Positions 17,520 through 27,345 of a stretch of 64,000 nucleotides of DNA are shown here, piece after piece; position 1 is the stretch's first letter, and each line of letters opens with the position of its first letter. The notes below the pieces were generated by a model. That model ran no database searches, was not told the DNA's origin, and saw only the letters and a list, made by a program, of their open reading frames with translations. The translations under genes and the position numbers were made by a program. Source of the stretch: Planococcus ruber (lineage in GTDB: Bacteria > Bacillota > Bacilli > Bacillales_A > Planococcaceae); the NCBI RefSeq assembly GCF_022819085.1, contig NZ_JALHAG010000004.1:372001-436000 (forward strand), read 5' to 3'.

Positions 17520-18467
17520 ATGAGTATACATAAGATTATTATTCCGACACCTTTTGCCGTAGGAGATGTAAACTCCTACTTATTAAAAGGCGACGCGCTG
17601 ACGTTAATCGATGCGGGGCCAAAAACGCCAGAAGCATGGGAAGCGATAAAAGCGGGGCTTAGTGAAGTGAATCTGCGCCCGCAGGATATTGAACAAGTGA
17701 TTTTAACGCACCACCATCCCGACCACGCTGGCTGGGTGGATGGTTTTGAAAATGCAAAATTGTATGGACATCCCTATAACGATTTATGGTTAAGGAGAGA
17801 TGAAGCCTTTTTTCAATACCACGATGCCTTCTATTTGGAACGCTTAAAAGAAGAAGGTGTGCCGGATGACTTGGAATACTGGGTCAAAAAGATGAAGCGG
17901 CCGCTGAATCTGATGGGCAGCCGGCCGCTCGACATGTCGATTAACGAAGGGGATGCCCTGCCAGGCCATGCGGAATGGAAAGCCATGGAGACACTGGGCC
18001 ATGCGCAAAGCCATTTGTCATTTTGGAATGAAGAAACGGGCGAAATGATCGGCGGCGACCATGTCATTGCAAAAGTATCGTCCAATCCATTGATTGAACC
18101 GCCGCTTGATCCGGACCAGGGGCGGCCAAAATCATTGCTTCAATACAATGAGTCGCTCGGGCGGCTATTGAAAATGCCGATCCAGGTCATTTACAGCGGA
18201 CATGGTGAAGAAGTCTACAATATGAAAGAATTGATCTCTTCCCGTTTGGAAAAGCAGCATCTCCGGGCCATGAAAGTATTGAACATGATTGCGCACGAGG
18301 AAAAAACAGTTTATATGCTTGCTAAGGAATTGTTCCCGCATGCGTATGTGAAAGAACTCGGATTGACGCTTTCCGAAACGATTGGCCAGATCGATTATCT
18401 TTTGGAAGATGGGCTCATTACCGAAAGGCTGGACAGCGACGGCCTGTTTTATTACCAAAAAGCGTAG
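17520..18467 (+). CDS. yqjP: Metallo-beta-lactamase fold hydrolase (YqjP family)
   Basis: 315 aa. The zinc-binding motif THHHPDHAGW lies around residues 63-72, with further ligands in LGHAQSHLSFW and GGDHV. The C-terminal 80 residues look like a winged-helix (LGLTLSETIGQIDYLLEDGLI), as in glyoxalase-II-like MBL proteins with an added C-terminal domain. The substrate is unknown. AAGGAGCT at 17506-17513 supports the start. It diverges from the proI T-box transcript; TGACGA-17-TATGAT (17455-17483) may be its promoter. Confidence 0.82.
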   Translation: MSIHKIIIPTPFAVGDVNSYLLKGDALTLIDAGPKTPEAWEAIKAGLSEVNLRPQDIEQVILTHHHPDHAGWVDGFENAKLYGHPYNDLWLRRDEAFFQYHDAFYLERLKEEGVPDDLEYWVKKMKRPLNLMGSRPLDMSINEGDALPGHAEWKAMETLGHAQSHLSFWNEETGEMIGGDHVIAKVSSNPLIEPPLDPDQGRPKSLLQYNESLGRLLKMPIQVIYSGHGEEVYNMKELISSRLEKQHLRAMKVLNMIAHEEKTVYMLAKELFPHAYVKELGLTLSETIGQIDYLLEDGLITERLDSDGLFYYQKA

Positions 18468-18580
18468 CGCCCTTCTTTCGTTTGATATTGCGTAATGGCA
18501 GGTTAGAGGGTAAAATGAAGCCGTTGGACTTTTCTAAATATGGACAGCACAACTGAGATTAACACGAAAAGGAATGGGTT

Positions 18581-19138
18581 ATGTTGAAGAAATTCGCAAT
18601 GGTGATGACAAGTTTGTTATTTTTAGCCGCGTGTTCAAATGATGAAGAGGCAAAGCCGAAAGTGGAAGAACCTAAAAAAGAAGAAGTTGCGACGGAGCAG
18701 CAGCAAGCGATGACGGAAGAAGGATTTATCACGCAAGTGACTACCGACCAGATTCTCGTCAACAATATTTACTTTACGATTCCGGAAGAAGTTAGCATAA
18801 AGCATGATGACGGCAAGGAACAGAAAGACGGCGTGATCAGCGATATCCGCACGGGCATGAAAGTGGTCGTAGACTATAAAGGGCCGCTCGAAGATTCGTT
18901 CCCGATGGAAGGCAAGGCCGAAACGGTTTCCATCCAGGAAGATGAAGCATCAGTGGAACAGGCCGAAGCTTTGACCGCTTTTATCGAAGGCGAGAAACTG
19001 CCGCGCTTGTTGATGCTCGGCCAGCCGATTGTCCGCGAAAACGAAATCGGCTTCCTGTTCACTAATATGGAGAATGGCAAAATGTCTGAAGTCAAAATCG
19101 ACTTAGATACACATGAATATACAATTGGCGGAGAATAA
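18581..19138 (+). CDS. Secreted lipoprotein of unknown function
   Basis: 185 aa with a lipoprotein signal: MLKKFAMVMTSLLFLAAC, lipobox LAAC with Cys at residue 18. An acidic and Lys/Glu-rich linker follows (EEAKPKVEEPKKEE), then a beta-rich domain containing GFITQVTTDQILVNNIYFTI, similar in style to DUF3221-type small OB-like lipoprotein domains (tentative). AAAAGGA precedes the ATG. It is monocistronic, with its own terminator. Likely membrane-anchored on the outer face; I do not recognise a function. Confidence 0.72.
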   Translation: MLKKFAMVMTSLLFLAACSNDEEAKPKVEEPKKEEVATEQQQAMTEEGFITQVTTDQILVNNIYFTIPEEVSIKHDDGKEQKDGVISDIRTGMKVVVDYKGPLEDSFPMEGKAETVSIQEDEASVEQAEALTAFIEGEKLPRLLMLGQPIVRENEIGFLFTNMENGKMSEVKIDLDTHEYTIGGE

Positions 19139-19197
19139 GCTTTCTTTGCCAATCTTAAGTGTTAGTAGGAAATCCTGAATTTGTGCGAATATTTCAA

Positions 19198-19231
19198 CAA
19201 GAAAAGCAGCTGCGGCTGCTTTTCTTTTTTT
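19198..19231 (+). terminator. Terminator after the lipoprotein gene
   Basis: AGAAAAGCAGC-TGC-GGCTGCTTTTCT stem followed by T. Confidence 0.9.
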
Positions 19232-19253
19232 GCTTCAATGTAATTAAATTCAC

Positions 19254-19319
19254 TTGCGCTAATAAATATTCCATGTTAGTATATGAATATTCATATTAGA
19301 TAATGCATAAAAATACATT
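19254..19319 (+). promoter_or_regulatory. argGH promoter with ARG-box-like operators
   Basis: TTGCGC, 17 bp, TAGTAT (19254-19282) is a plausible promoter. A palindrome TATGAATATTCATA overlaps the -10, and AATGCATAAAAATACATT (19302-19319) matches 16 of 18 positions of the ARG box WNTGAATWWWWATTCANW. AhrC/ArgR repression by arginine is the expected control. Confidence 0.5.
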
Positions 19320-19332
19320 GGAGGTTTTCATA

Positions 19333-20565
19333 TTGAATAAAAAGATCGTACTCGCATACTCAGGTGGATTAGATACATCGGTGGCCATTCCGTGGCTGAA
19401 AGGAAAAGGCTACGACGTCGTCGCTGTTTGCCTGGATATTGGGGAAGGCAAAGATTTAAACTTTATTAAACAAAAAGCGCTTCAAGTAGGAGCGGTTGAA
19501 AGCTATATGATCGATGCAAGAGAAGAATTCGCGAATGAATATGCACTTATATCCATGCAGGCGCATACGTTATATGAAGGCAAATATCCGCTTGTGTCTG
19601 CCTTGTCCCGTCCATTGATTTCGAAAAAATTGGTGGAAATTGCCGAAGCGACCGGGTCGACTGCAGTCGCGCACGGCTGTACGGGGAAAGGCAATGACCA
19701 GGTCCGTTTCGAAGTTTCCATCAAATCATTGAACCCGGCACTTGAAGTGGTTGCGCCGGTTCGTGCTTGGGCATGGTCGCGTGATGAAGAAATCGCTTAT
19801 GCGAAAGAAAACAATGTGCCGATTCCCATCAATTTGGACAGCCCATTCTCGATTGACCAAAATTTATGGGGCCGCGCGAACGAATGCGGCATTCTAGAAG
19901 ATCCATGGGCTGCGCCGCCGGAAGATGCATATGACATTACAAATGCGTTGGAAAATACGCCGGATACGCCGGATGTCGTGGAAATTGAATTTGAAAACGG
20001 CGTTCCCGTCCAATTAGACGGTGTTTCTTACTCATTCGCGAACTTGATCCTGGAATTGAACAAGCTTGCAGGCAAGCACGGCGTCGGCAGAATCGACCAT
20101 GTAGAAAACCGCCTGGTCGGCATCAAATCACGTGAAATTTATGAGGCTCCTGCAGCGATGACATTGATTGCGGCACATAAAGAACTCGAAGATATTACAC
20201 TTGTTAAAGAAATGGCGCATTTCAAGCCGGTAATTGAAAAGAAATTGACCGAATTGATCTACGAAGGCCTTTGGTTCTCGCCGCTTCGTACAGCGCTTCA
20301 AGCCTTTTTAGAAGAAACGCAAACTTTCGTCAACGGTACGGTGCGTGTGAAATTGTTTAAAGGCCATGCCATCGTTGAAGGACGTAAGTCAGCAAATTCT
20401 CTTTACAGCGAACAACTGGCTACTTATTCAACGGATGATACATTCAACCATGAATCGGCTGTCGGCTTCATTGAATTGTGGGGGCTTCCGACGGTCGTCA
20501 ATGCGCAGGTCAATAAAAAAGAAGTCGCGATCCCTGAAAATGTGAAGGTAGGCGTTCAGTCATGA
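19333..20565 (+). CDS. argG: Argininosuccinate synthase
   Basis: 410 aa. ATP-dependent condensation of citrulline and aspartate in arginine synthesis. The N-type ATP pyrophosphatase P-loop AYSGGLDTS is at residues 8-16; [16 protein letters not shown] is the citrulline/aspartate region. The start is TTG at 19333, chosen because GGAGG lies at 19320-19324 with 8 nt spacing and the N terminus [12 protein letters not shown] is the family's. It overlaps argH by ATGA. Confidence 0.97.
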   Translation: MNKKIVLAYSGGLDTSVAIPWLKGKGYDVVAVCLDIGEGKDLNFIKQKALQVGAVESYMIDAREEFANEYALISMQAHTLYEGKYPLVSALSRPLISKKLVEIAEATGSTAVAHGCTGKGNDQVRFEVSIKSLNPALEVVAPVRAWAWSRDEEIAYAKENNVPIPINLDSPFSIDQNLWGRANECGILEDPWAAPPEDAYDITNALENTPDTPDVVEIEFENGVPVQLDGVSYSFANLILELNKLAGKHGVGRIDHVENRLVGIKSREIYEAPAAMTLIAAHKELEDITLVKEMAHFKPVIEKKLTELIYEGLWFSPLRTALQAFLEETQTFVNGTVRVKLFKGHAIVEGRKSANSLYSEQLATYSTDDTFNHESAVGFIELWGLPTVVNAQVNKKEVAIPENVKVGVQS

Positions 20566-21935
20566 CCAAACTGTGGGGAGGCCGTTTCCAGAAATCGGCC
20601 GAACAGTGGGTGGATGAGTTCGGCGCTTCGATTTCCTTTGACCAAAAACTTGTACTTGAAGATTTAGAAGGCAGCACGGCCCATGTCAACATGCTGTCGG
20701 CTTCCGGCATTCTTTCAAAAGAAGATGCGGCGCTCATCCTATCCGGGCTGGAGACGCTGAAAGAAAAAGCGGCAGCTGGAGATTTGGAATTCAGTGTAGC
20801 CAATGAAGACATTCATTTAAATTTGGAAAAATTCCTGGTCGATGAAATCGGTCCGGTCGGCGGCAAGCTCCATACAGCGAGAAGCCGAAACGATCAAGTA
20901 GCGACCGATATGCATCTTTATTTGAAAAACCGGGTAACAGAAATAATAGAAGCTGTAACTGCATTTCAGGCGGCAATCGTGGATCAGGCAGAAAGCCATG
21001 TGGAAACGATTGTCCCGGGCTATACCCATCTTCAGCGGGCACAGCCGATTTCATTCGGCCATCATTTGCTGACGTATTTCTGGATGCTCCAGCGCGATAA
21101 GGAACGTTTGTCGGAATCCCTCAAGCGCATTGACCTTTCGCCGCTTGGCGCAGGAGCGATGTCAGGGACGACATTCCCGATTGACCGGGAACTGTCAGCG
21201 AGCCTGCTCGGCTTTTCAGGCGTCTACCAGAACAGCCTGGACGCTGTCAGCGACCGTGATTTCATCGTCGAATTCCTAAGCAACGCGTCAATGCTGATGA
21301 TGCATATGTCGCGTTTTGCGGAAGAAATCATTCTTTGGTCGAGCGAAGAATTCCGCTTCATTGAATTGGATGACGCTTTTTCCACCGGTTCGAGCATCAT
21401 GCCGCAAAAGAAAAATCCTGATATGGCAGAGCTGATCCGCGGCAAAACCGGCCGTGTCTACGGCAATCTGTTTGGTTTGCTCACAACTTTGAAAGGCTTG
21501 CCGCTCGCCTACAATAAGGATATGCAGGAAGATAAAGAAGGCATGTTTGACACTGTCCATACCTTGATGGGCTCTTTGCCGATATTTGAAAGCATGGTCC
21601 GTACGATGACTGTCCGGACGGATTCGATGGAAAAAGCGGTCCATTCCGACTTTTCCAATGCCACGGAACTTGCCGATTACTTGGCAGCGAAAGGCATGCC
21701 TTTCCGTGAAGCGCATGACGTCACCGGGAAACTGGTCTTTACGTGCATCCAGCGGGGCTATTATTTAAAAGATCTGCCGCTTGCCGACCTTCAAGAAGCA
21801 AGTGCTTTGATTGACGAAGATATTTATGAGACGCTAATGCCCAAAACCGCTGTTAAACGCCGCAACTCACTCGGCGGCACAGGCTTTGAACAAGTACACC
21901 ACCAGTTGGGACTTGCCAAGCAACTCATCGGGTAA
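20562..21935 (+). CDS. argH: Argininosuccinate lyase
   Basis: 457 aa. Splits argininosuccinate to arginine and fumarate, the last step of the pathway. Fumarase/aspartase superfamily signature [12 protein letters not shown] lies around residues 275-286; TARSRNDQV near 106 and YTHLQRAQP near 153 are the other active-site segments. Translationally coupled to argG. It ends in a strong terminator, so argGH is a two-gene operon. Confidence 0.97.
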   Translation: MTKLWGGRFQKSAEQWVDEFGASISFDQKLVLEDLEGSTAHVNMLSASGILSKEDAALILSGLETLKEKAAAGDLEFSVANEDIHLNLEKFLVDEIGPVGGKLHTARSRNDQVATDMHLYLKNRVTEIIEAVTAFQAAIVDQAESHVETIVPGYTHLQRAQPISFGHHLLTYFWMLQRDKERLSESLKRIDLSPLGAGAMSGTTFPIDRELSASLLGFSGVYQNSLDAVSDRDFIVEFLSNASMLMMHMSRFAEEIILWSSEEFRFIELDDAFSTGSSIMPQKKNPDMAELIRGKTGRVYGNLFGLLTTLKGLPLAYNKDMQEDKEGMFDTVHTLMGSLPIFESMVRTMTVRTDSMEKAVHSDFSNATELADYLAAKGMPFREAHDVTGKLVFTCIQRGYYLKDLPLADLQEASALIDEDIYETLMPKTAVKRRNSLGGTGFEQVHHQLGLAKQLIG

Positions 21936-21991
21936 TCAAGTCCAATGTTATAAAGCCGTAGCGCTTGGTACCCGCTATCGGCGCCTTTTGA

Positions 21992-22030
21992 GCGGAATTC
22001 CTATCCCCCTTAGGAATTCCGTTTTTTTAT
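21992..22030 (+). terminator. Terminator after argH
   Basis: CGGAATTCCT/AGGAATTCCG stem with a C-rich loop and seven T. Confidence 0.92.
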
Positions 22031-22181
22031 GCTGTTTTATACAAGCAATCTCAGTCATGAGTCTGATTTATTTCAAAAATCGAAATAGTTATTCCTTTTC
22101 CATAACGGTATTGATAGAATAATAAAAGTATATCTTGTTCAATTTATGCAGTTCCATATCGTACAGCAAGGGGAAGAGAAT

Positions 22182-23936
22182 ATGCGTGTGTTTTTCGAGT
22201 TAGGATGGTTTTTTAAAGAACGGAAGCTTCATTATGCTGGCGGTATTTTCATGCTGTTGATTGTGGCATTTCTTGGAGTGTTGCCACCGAGGATTATCGG
22301 TTTTGTGGTGGATGAAATCAGCAAAGGGACGCTGACAGTTTCATATTTGCTGATGTGGCTCGGAGTGCTGGCGGGTGCTGCACTCGCCATGTACGCGCTT
22401 CGCTACGCATGGCGGATCATGATTTTTGGATCCTCCATTCTTTTGGCAAGAAATTTACGGGAACAGCTTTTCCGGCATTTTACCCGGATGTCTCCGGCGT
22501 TTTACCAGAAGCGGCGGGTCGGCGATTTGATGGCCCATGCAACGAATGATATTCAAGCCGTCCAGCAGACTGCAGGGGCCGGCGTTTTGACTCTTGTCGA
22601 TTCCTTGGCTACCGGCGGGTTTGTCATTGCGGCCATGGCGCTCACGGTCAGCTGGAAATTAACGTTGATTGTCCTGCTCCCGCTCCCATTGATGGCTTTC
22701 ATGACAAACTATTACGGCAAACTGATGCATCAGCGTTTCCACAAAGCACAAGAAGCCTTTTCGAGTTTGAATGACAAGACGCAGGAAAGCATTTCCGGCA
22801 TGAAAGTGATCAAGACTTTTGGCCAGGAAAATGAAGACATCGAAGACTTTAAAAGGCTGTCTCATACGGTAGTCGATGAAAATATTAAAGTGGCCCGCGT
22901 CGATTCGCTGTTTGATCCGACCATTTCGGCCATCATCGGCATTTGCTACCTTTTGGCGATTGGATTCGGATCGTATTTTGTCGTTTCCGGCAGCATGACC
23001 ATCGGCGACCTTGTCGCGTTCACCGCCTATCTTGGATTGCTGGTGTGGCCGATGCTCGCATTTGGCTGGCTATTCAATATCGTCGAACGCGGCCGCGCGT
23101 CTTATGACCGCATCCGGCTTTTGCTTTCTGCACCGGTGGAAATTGAAGACCAGGAAGACGCCGTTGACCTGGAGCCGAAAGGAGACCTGGTATTTGCACT
23201 TGACCGGTTTCATTTCACCAATGATGAGCGGGCAGCTCTCCAAAATATCCATTTCCGTTTAAAACGCGGCGAAACCCTTGGCATTGCAGGAAAGACCGGA
23301 TCCGGGAAATCGGCCATCCTGCGTTTATTATTGAGGGAATTTGATCAATACGTAGGTGAAATCACCTTCGGCAGCATTCCGATCAATGAATACAAAAAAC
23401 AGAACTTGCGCGAAGCGATCGGCTATGTGCCGCAGGAGCATTTCTTGTTTTCAACGACAGTTGCCGGCAATATTGCATTTGCCCGGCCGGACGCGACGAT
23501 GGAGGAAGTTCAGGCGGCGGCTAAACTCGCTTATATCCATGAAGATATCCTGAATTTCACGCATGGCTATGAAACCGTGGTCGGAGAACGCGGCGTCTCT
23601 CTTTCCGGCGGGCAGAAACAGCGGATTTCAATCGCCCGTGCGTTAATGATGAAGCCGGAACTGCTGATTTTAGACGATTCGTTGTCAGCAGTTGATGCAA
23701 AAACGGAAGAAGCCATCTTGTCGTCGTTAAAAGAAACGCGCAGCGGGCAGACGACGATTATTACGTCGCACCGCCTTAGTGCGATCCAACATGCACATCA
23801 AATCCTCGTCATGGACGAAGGGACAGTGGCGGAGATTGGTACCCATGATGAATTGATGCGGAGAAAAGGGCGTTATTATGAAATGTATGAGCTCCAGCAA
23901 TTAGAGGCGCTCGTTGAGCAGGGAGGCGAGGTATGA
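22182..23936 (+). CDS. Heterodimeric ABC exporter half, BmrC/YheI-like (degenerate ATPase site)
   Basis: 584 aa: six transmembrane helices (residues about 15-300) then an ATPase domain. Walker A is GKTGSGKSA, the signature is canonical LSGGQKQR, and Walker B reads LLILDDSLSAVD near residue 497, with Asp where the catalytic Glu is normal. That substitution marks the non-hydrolysing half of asymmetric exporters such as BmrCD. ATG at 22182 is preceded by AAGGGGAA; an upstream ATG at 22146 lacks a site. It overlaps the partner gene at 23933, so equal synthesis is expected. Drug or lipid substrates are likely but unproven. Confidence 0.87.
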   Translation: MRVFFELGWFFKERKLHYAGGIFMLLIVAFLGVLPPRIIGFVVDEISKGTLTVSYLLMWLGVLAGAALAMYALRYAWRIMIFGSSILLARNLREQLFRHFTRMSPAFYQKRRVGDLMAHATNDIQAVQQTAGAGVLTLVDSLATGGFVIAAMALTVSWKLTLIVLLPLPLMAFMTNYYGKLMHQRFHKAQEAFSSLNDKTQESISGMKVIKTFGQENEDIEDFKRLSHTVVDENIKVARVDSLFDPTISAIIGICYLLAIGFGSYFVVSGSMTIGDLVAFTAYLGLLVWPMLAFGWLFNIVERGRASYDRIRLLLSAPVEIEDQEDAVDLEPKGDLVFALDRFHFTNDERAALQNIHFRLKRGETLGIAGKTGSGKSAILRLLLREFDQYVGEITFGSIPINEYKKQNLREAIGYVPQEHFLFSTTVAGNIAFARPDATMEEVQAAAKLAYIHEDILNFTHGYETVVGERGVSLSGGQKQRISIARALMMKPELLILDDSLSAVDAKTEEAILSSLKETRSGQTTIITSHRLSAIQHAHQILVMDEGTVAEIGTHDELMRRKGRYYEMYELQQLEALVEQGGEV

Positions 23937-25711
23937 TGGAAAAACAGCCGACGCTTACCGGCAAAGACCAATGGATTGTGTTTAAGCGCCTTTTGACTTA
24001 TTTGGTTCCCCACAAGAAAATGCTGGCATTTGCTATGCTGCTTCTGGTATTGACCGTTTTAGGAGATGTGTTGGGGCCATTCATCATTAAAACGTTTATC
24101 GATGATTTTCTGACGCCGGGCAATTTTCCAACAGGCCCGGTCGTTGGCCTGGCAATAGGCTATTTATTCATCCAAATTTCCAATGTGGTGATCAGTTATT
24201 TTCAATTATTGAAATTCCAGGAAGCGGCTTTAAAGATCATTCAGCAAATGCGCATCGATGTTTTTGCCAAAGTCCAGAATCTCGGCATGCGCTATTTTGA
24301 CAAAACGCCGGCCGGCAGCATCGTTTCAAGAGTGACGAATGATACGGAAGCGATCAAGGAAATGTTTGTCAGCGTCTTGATCGGCTTTCTCCAGAGCGCT
24401 TTCTTGATTATCGGCGTCTATATTGCGATGTTTTTCCTGAACGTGAAATTGGCGGCCATTTCGCTCGTTCTTTTGCCGATTCTGTTTTGGATCATGTATC
24501 TGTACCGTAAATACAGTTCCGTGTTTTATCAGGATCTGCGCGAGCGGCTTGGGCAATTGAATGCCAAGATTTCAGAATCCGTCCAAGGGATGGGCATGAT
24601 CCAGGCATTAGGGCAGGAAGAGCGTTTGAAAGATGAATTCAGTGGCATCAACGAGCAGCACTGGCAAGCAGGAAAGCGCAACATCAAAATTGACGGATTG
24701 CTGCTGCGGCCCGCAATCGATTTGGTGTATGCATTGGCGCTAATTATTTTATTGAGTTATTTTGGCATCACTTCTTTTTCAAATACCGTTGAAGTCGGAG
24801 TGATTTATGCTTTTGTGACCTATATTGACCGGTTCTTTGAGCCGATCAACCAAGTCATGCAGCGGCTTTCCATTTTCCAGCAAGCGATCGTCGCTGCAGC
24901 GCGTGTTTTTTCGCTCCTGGACGAAGACGACTTGGCGCCTGCTCAAAACAGCACGGCTGGCACGATAGAAGATGGCCGGATTGAATTTAAAGGGGTCAGT
25001 TTTTCATATGACGGCACAACAGACGTGCTGAAAAATATTTCGTTTACGGCAATGCCTGGCGAGACAGTTGCACTTGTCGGCCATACGGGGAGCGGCAAAA
25101 GTTCAATCATCAATTTATTGATGCGTTTTTATGAATTCTCAAAAGGAGACATCTTAATTGATGGGAAATCGGTTAAGAATTACGAATCTCAGGAGCTCCG
25201 GAAGAAAATCGGTTTGGTGCTGCAAGATCCCTTCCTTTTCTATGGCAGCATCGAAAGCAATATCCGCCTTCATAACCAAAAGATGACGGATGCAGAAGTG
25301 CAGGAAGCGGCTGAATTTGTCCAAGCTGACCGGTTTATCCATGCGTTGCCAAACGGCTACCGGCAGGACGTCACAGAACGGGGTTCGACTTTTTCAAGCG
25401 GACAGCGGCAGCTGGTGGCATTTGCCCGGACGATGGCAACGAATCCGAAAATTTTAGTGCTGGATGAAGCGACAGCGAATATTGACACGGAAACGGAAAT
25501 TGCGATCCAGGCAGGGCTTGAACGCATGCGAAAAGGGCGGACGACGATTGCGATTGCGCACCGGCTCAGTACGATCCAAGATGCTGATCAGATTCTAGTC
25601 CTGCATCATGGCGAAATCGTCGAACGCGGCACGCATCAAGAATTGCTATCACAACGCGGACTTTACCATAAAATGTATTTACTGCAAAACGGAATAGTAG
25701 AAACAATGTAA
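23933..25711 (+). CDS. Heterodimeric ABC exporter half, BmrD/YheH-like (catalytic Walker B)
   Basis: 592 aa: six transmembrane helices, then an ATPase domain with Walker A GHTGSGKSS, a non-canonical signature FSSGQRQL near residue 486 and a normal Walker B ILVLDEATANID near 509. It thus contributes the catalytic Glu while the partner contributes the good signature, giving one active and one degenerate site. The start may be ATG 23933 or the adjacent ATG 23936; the former overlaps the partner's stop. It is about 80 residues shorter than B. subtilis BmrD as I remember it. Confidence 0.87.
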   Translation: MMEKQPTLTGKDQWIVFKRLLTYLVPHKKMLAFAMLLLVLTVLGDVLGPFIIKTFIDDFLTPGNFPTGPVVGLAIGYLFIQISNVVISYFQLLKFQEAALKIIQQMRIDVFAKVQNLGMRYFDKTPAGSIVSRVTNDTEAIKEMFVSVLIGFLQSAFLIIGVYIAMFFLNVKLAAISLVLLPILFWIMYLYRKYSSVFYQDLRERLGQLNAKISESVQGMGMIQALGQEERLKDEFSGINEQHWQAGKRNIKIDGLLLRPAIDLVYALALIILLSYFGITSFSNTVEVGVIYAFVTYIDRFFEPINQVMQRLSIFQQAIVAAARVFSLLDEDDLAPAQNSTAGTIEDGRIEFKGVSFSYDGTTDVLKNISFTAMPGETVALVGHTGSGKSSIINLLMRFYEFSKGDILIDGKSVKNYESQELRKKIGLVLQDPFLFYGSIESNIRLHNQKMTDAEVQEAAEFVQADRFIHALPNGYRQDVTERGSTFSSGQRQLVAFARTMATNPKILVLDEATANIDTETEIAIQAGLERMRKGRTTIAIAHRLSTIQDADQILVLHHGEIVERGTHQELLSQRGLYHKMYLLQNGIVETM

Positions 25712-25732
25712 AGCGGCTTCGGCCGCTTTTTT
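25711..25732 (+). terminator. Terminator after the ABC exporter genes
   Basis: AAGCGGC-TTC-GGCCGCTT followed by T. Confidence 0.9.
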
Positions 25733-25761
25733 GTGTTCAAAAATATAGGGTGAGCACTCTT

Positions 25762-25793
25762 GAAATACATGTAGAAAACTACATAAGGTTTAT
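25762..25793 (+). promoter_or_regulatory. 32-bp ATGT-N8-ACAT motif, copy 1
   Basis: Centre ATGTAGAAAACTACAT at 25769-25784 followed by AAGGTTTAT. The 32 bp from GAAATAC to GTTTAT differ from the copy at 62750-62781 (other strand) only in the 4-bp centre. ATGT-N8-ACAT is the shape of PadR-family operators. It lies after the ABC exporter terminator and about 230 bp before ccdA; which gene it serves is unclear. No gene is seen in 25733-26023. Confidence 0.55.
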
Positions 25794-26023
25794 TTAAAAA
25801 AAGAAAAAACCAGTAATAAAAAAAGGAAAATAAGGCAAAAATCAATGTCCACAAATATGTCACAGGCAAAGAGGCGGTTTTGAGCGAGATTATTTGGTAA
25901 GATGGGAGGAGTAAAAAAGAGAAACTATGCTCATTGGAAATTGGGGAGCAGCAGTGGATTCAATTGGACTTTGACGCGCAAGTCGATTCTTGCAGTTGGA
26001 GCAAAGATAAGGAGTGACCGATA

Positions 26024-26734
26024 GTGGCTGCTGATATAAACTTGTTTTTGGCGTTTGGAGCAGGATTTCTTAGCTTTATCTCGCCGTGTACGCTGCCGCT
26101 GTATCCAGCATTTTTATCTTATATAACCGGGATGACGATCGATGAGATTAAAAATGACAAAAAGGTAATGCAGCGGCGCGGGATGTACCATACTTTGTTT
26201 TTCCTTTTAGGATTTTCAACTATTTTTATTGCGCTTGGATTCAGCACATCGTTCTTCTACGAATGGTTCTTGCGCTACGATGATTTGATCCGCCAATTGG
26301 GTGCCATCTTTATTGTGATTTTCGGACTGATGATCGTCGGCGTCTTTACGCCAAAATTCCTCATGCAGGACCGGAAGTTCTCATTTAAAAACCGGCCATC
26401 CGGTTTTCTTGGAACATTTATCATCGGCGTTGCCTTTGCCGCCGGATGGACGCCTTGTACGGGACCGATTACAGCAGCAATTTATGCGCTGGCGGCAACA
26501 AATCCGGGTTCAGGGATCTGGTATATGATCGCGTATATCCTTGGATTTGCGATTCCATTCTTTGTGTTGTCGTTCTTCGTCGCACAAACCGGATGGCTGC
26601 GCAGAAACAGCAACAAAATCATGAAAATCGGCGGTTATGTCATGATTGCAGTCGGCATTCTTCTTTTCTTCGACGGCATGACCTACATTATCCGGATTTT
26701 AGGTCCACTTTTTGGAGATTTCCAAGGGTTTTAA
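26024..26734 (+). CDS. ccdA: Cytochrome c biogenesis protein CcdA
   Basis: 236 aa, six transmembrane helices. It carries reducing equivalents across the membrane to thiol-disulfide proteins for cytochrome c maturation. The conserved Cys motifs are SPCTLPLYPAFLSYITG near residue 21 and GWTPCTGP near 143, the redox pair of CcdA/DsbD. GTG start at 26024 with AAGGAG at 26009-26014. In B. subtilis ccdA is followed by a response regulator gene (ccdB/yneI); that gene is absent here. Confidence 0.94.
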   Translation: MAADINLFLAFGAGFLSFISPCTLPLYPAFLSYITGMTIDEIKNDKKVMQRRGMYHTLFFLLGFSTIFIALGFSTSFFYEWFLRYDDLIRQLGAIFIVIFGLMIVGVFTPKFLMQDRKFSFKNRPSGFLGTFIIGVAFAAGWTPCTGPITAAIYALAATNPGSGIWYMIAYILGFAIPFFVLSFFVAQTGWLRRNSNKIMKIGGYVMIAVGILLFFDGMTYIIRILGPLFGDFQGF

Positions 26735-26828
26735 ATGATGGTATGATTATCATCAGTAAAAGCTGATTAAGCGGGTGTAAGTATGAAAAACAAATTACTA
26801 TTAAAACGAGGAAACAAGGTGGGGTTTG

Positions 26829-27329
26829 ATGTTTGATATGATCTCCCCTGAAATAATGCTGATTGTGACGACTGTCGGCGCACTTGGCATGGGGGTCTTG
26901 GCGATGTTTGTCCGCAGCAAATCGGCGAAAAAGCCGGCTTCTATCAAAAAGATCGTTTTGCCGCCATTATTTATGTCGACCGGCGCGTTGATGTTCATCT
27001 TCCCATTTTTCCGGGTGCATCCGATGCAAATCCTGGAAGCCTGTTTAGTGGGCATACTATTTTCGACGGTCCTAATTTGGACGTCGAAATTTGAAGTGCG
27101 CGACGGCGATATTTACTTGAAACAGTCTAAAGCCTTTATGTTCATTTTATTTGGTTTATTATTGATTCGCGTCGTTGCCAAAGTGGTATTGAGTGCAAGC
27201 ATTGACGTAGGCGAACTTGGGGGCATGTTCTTTATCCTGGCGTTCAGTATGATCGTGCCTTGGCGCTTGGCTATGTATCTGCAATATCGGAAAATGACGA
27301 ATAAAATAAAAAGCGCAGTCCCGAATTAA
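26829..27329 (+). CDS. ccdC: CcdC-like membrane protein (YneJ)
   Basis: 166 aa, about five hydrophobic segments, no soluble domain of note. Sequence such as SKKPASIKKIVLPPLFMSTGALMF-type content and position after ccdA identify it with YneJ/CcdC, whose role in cytochrome c maturation is unclear. AAGGTGG at 26816-26822 supports ATG at 26829; the later ATG at 26838 is possible. The 94 bp between ccdA and this gene hold no clear gene. Confidence 0.8.
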   Translation: MFDMISPEIMLIVTTVGALGMGVLAMFVRSKSAKKPASIKKIVLPPLFMSTGALMFIFPFFRVHPMQILEACLVGILFSTVLIWTSKFEVRDGDIYLKQSKAFMFILFGLLLIRVVAKVVLSASIDVGELGGMFFILAFSMIVPWRLAMYLQYRKMTNKIKSAVPN

Positions 27330-27345
27330 GGGGCTGCGCTTTTTT
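27308..27345. terminator. Bidirectional terminator between ccdC and yneK
   Basis: AAAAGCGCAG.CCC and GGG.CTGCGCTTTTTT arms overlap the ccdC stop codon; T on both strands. Confidence 0.88.

Noticed and set aside
19282-19293. TATGAATATTCATA as a full ARG box on its own
   Set aside because: The arms lack the 4-bp spacer of the consensus; kept only as a possible accessory half-site.
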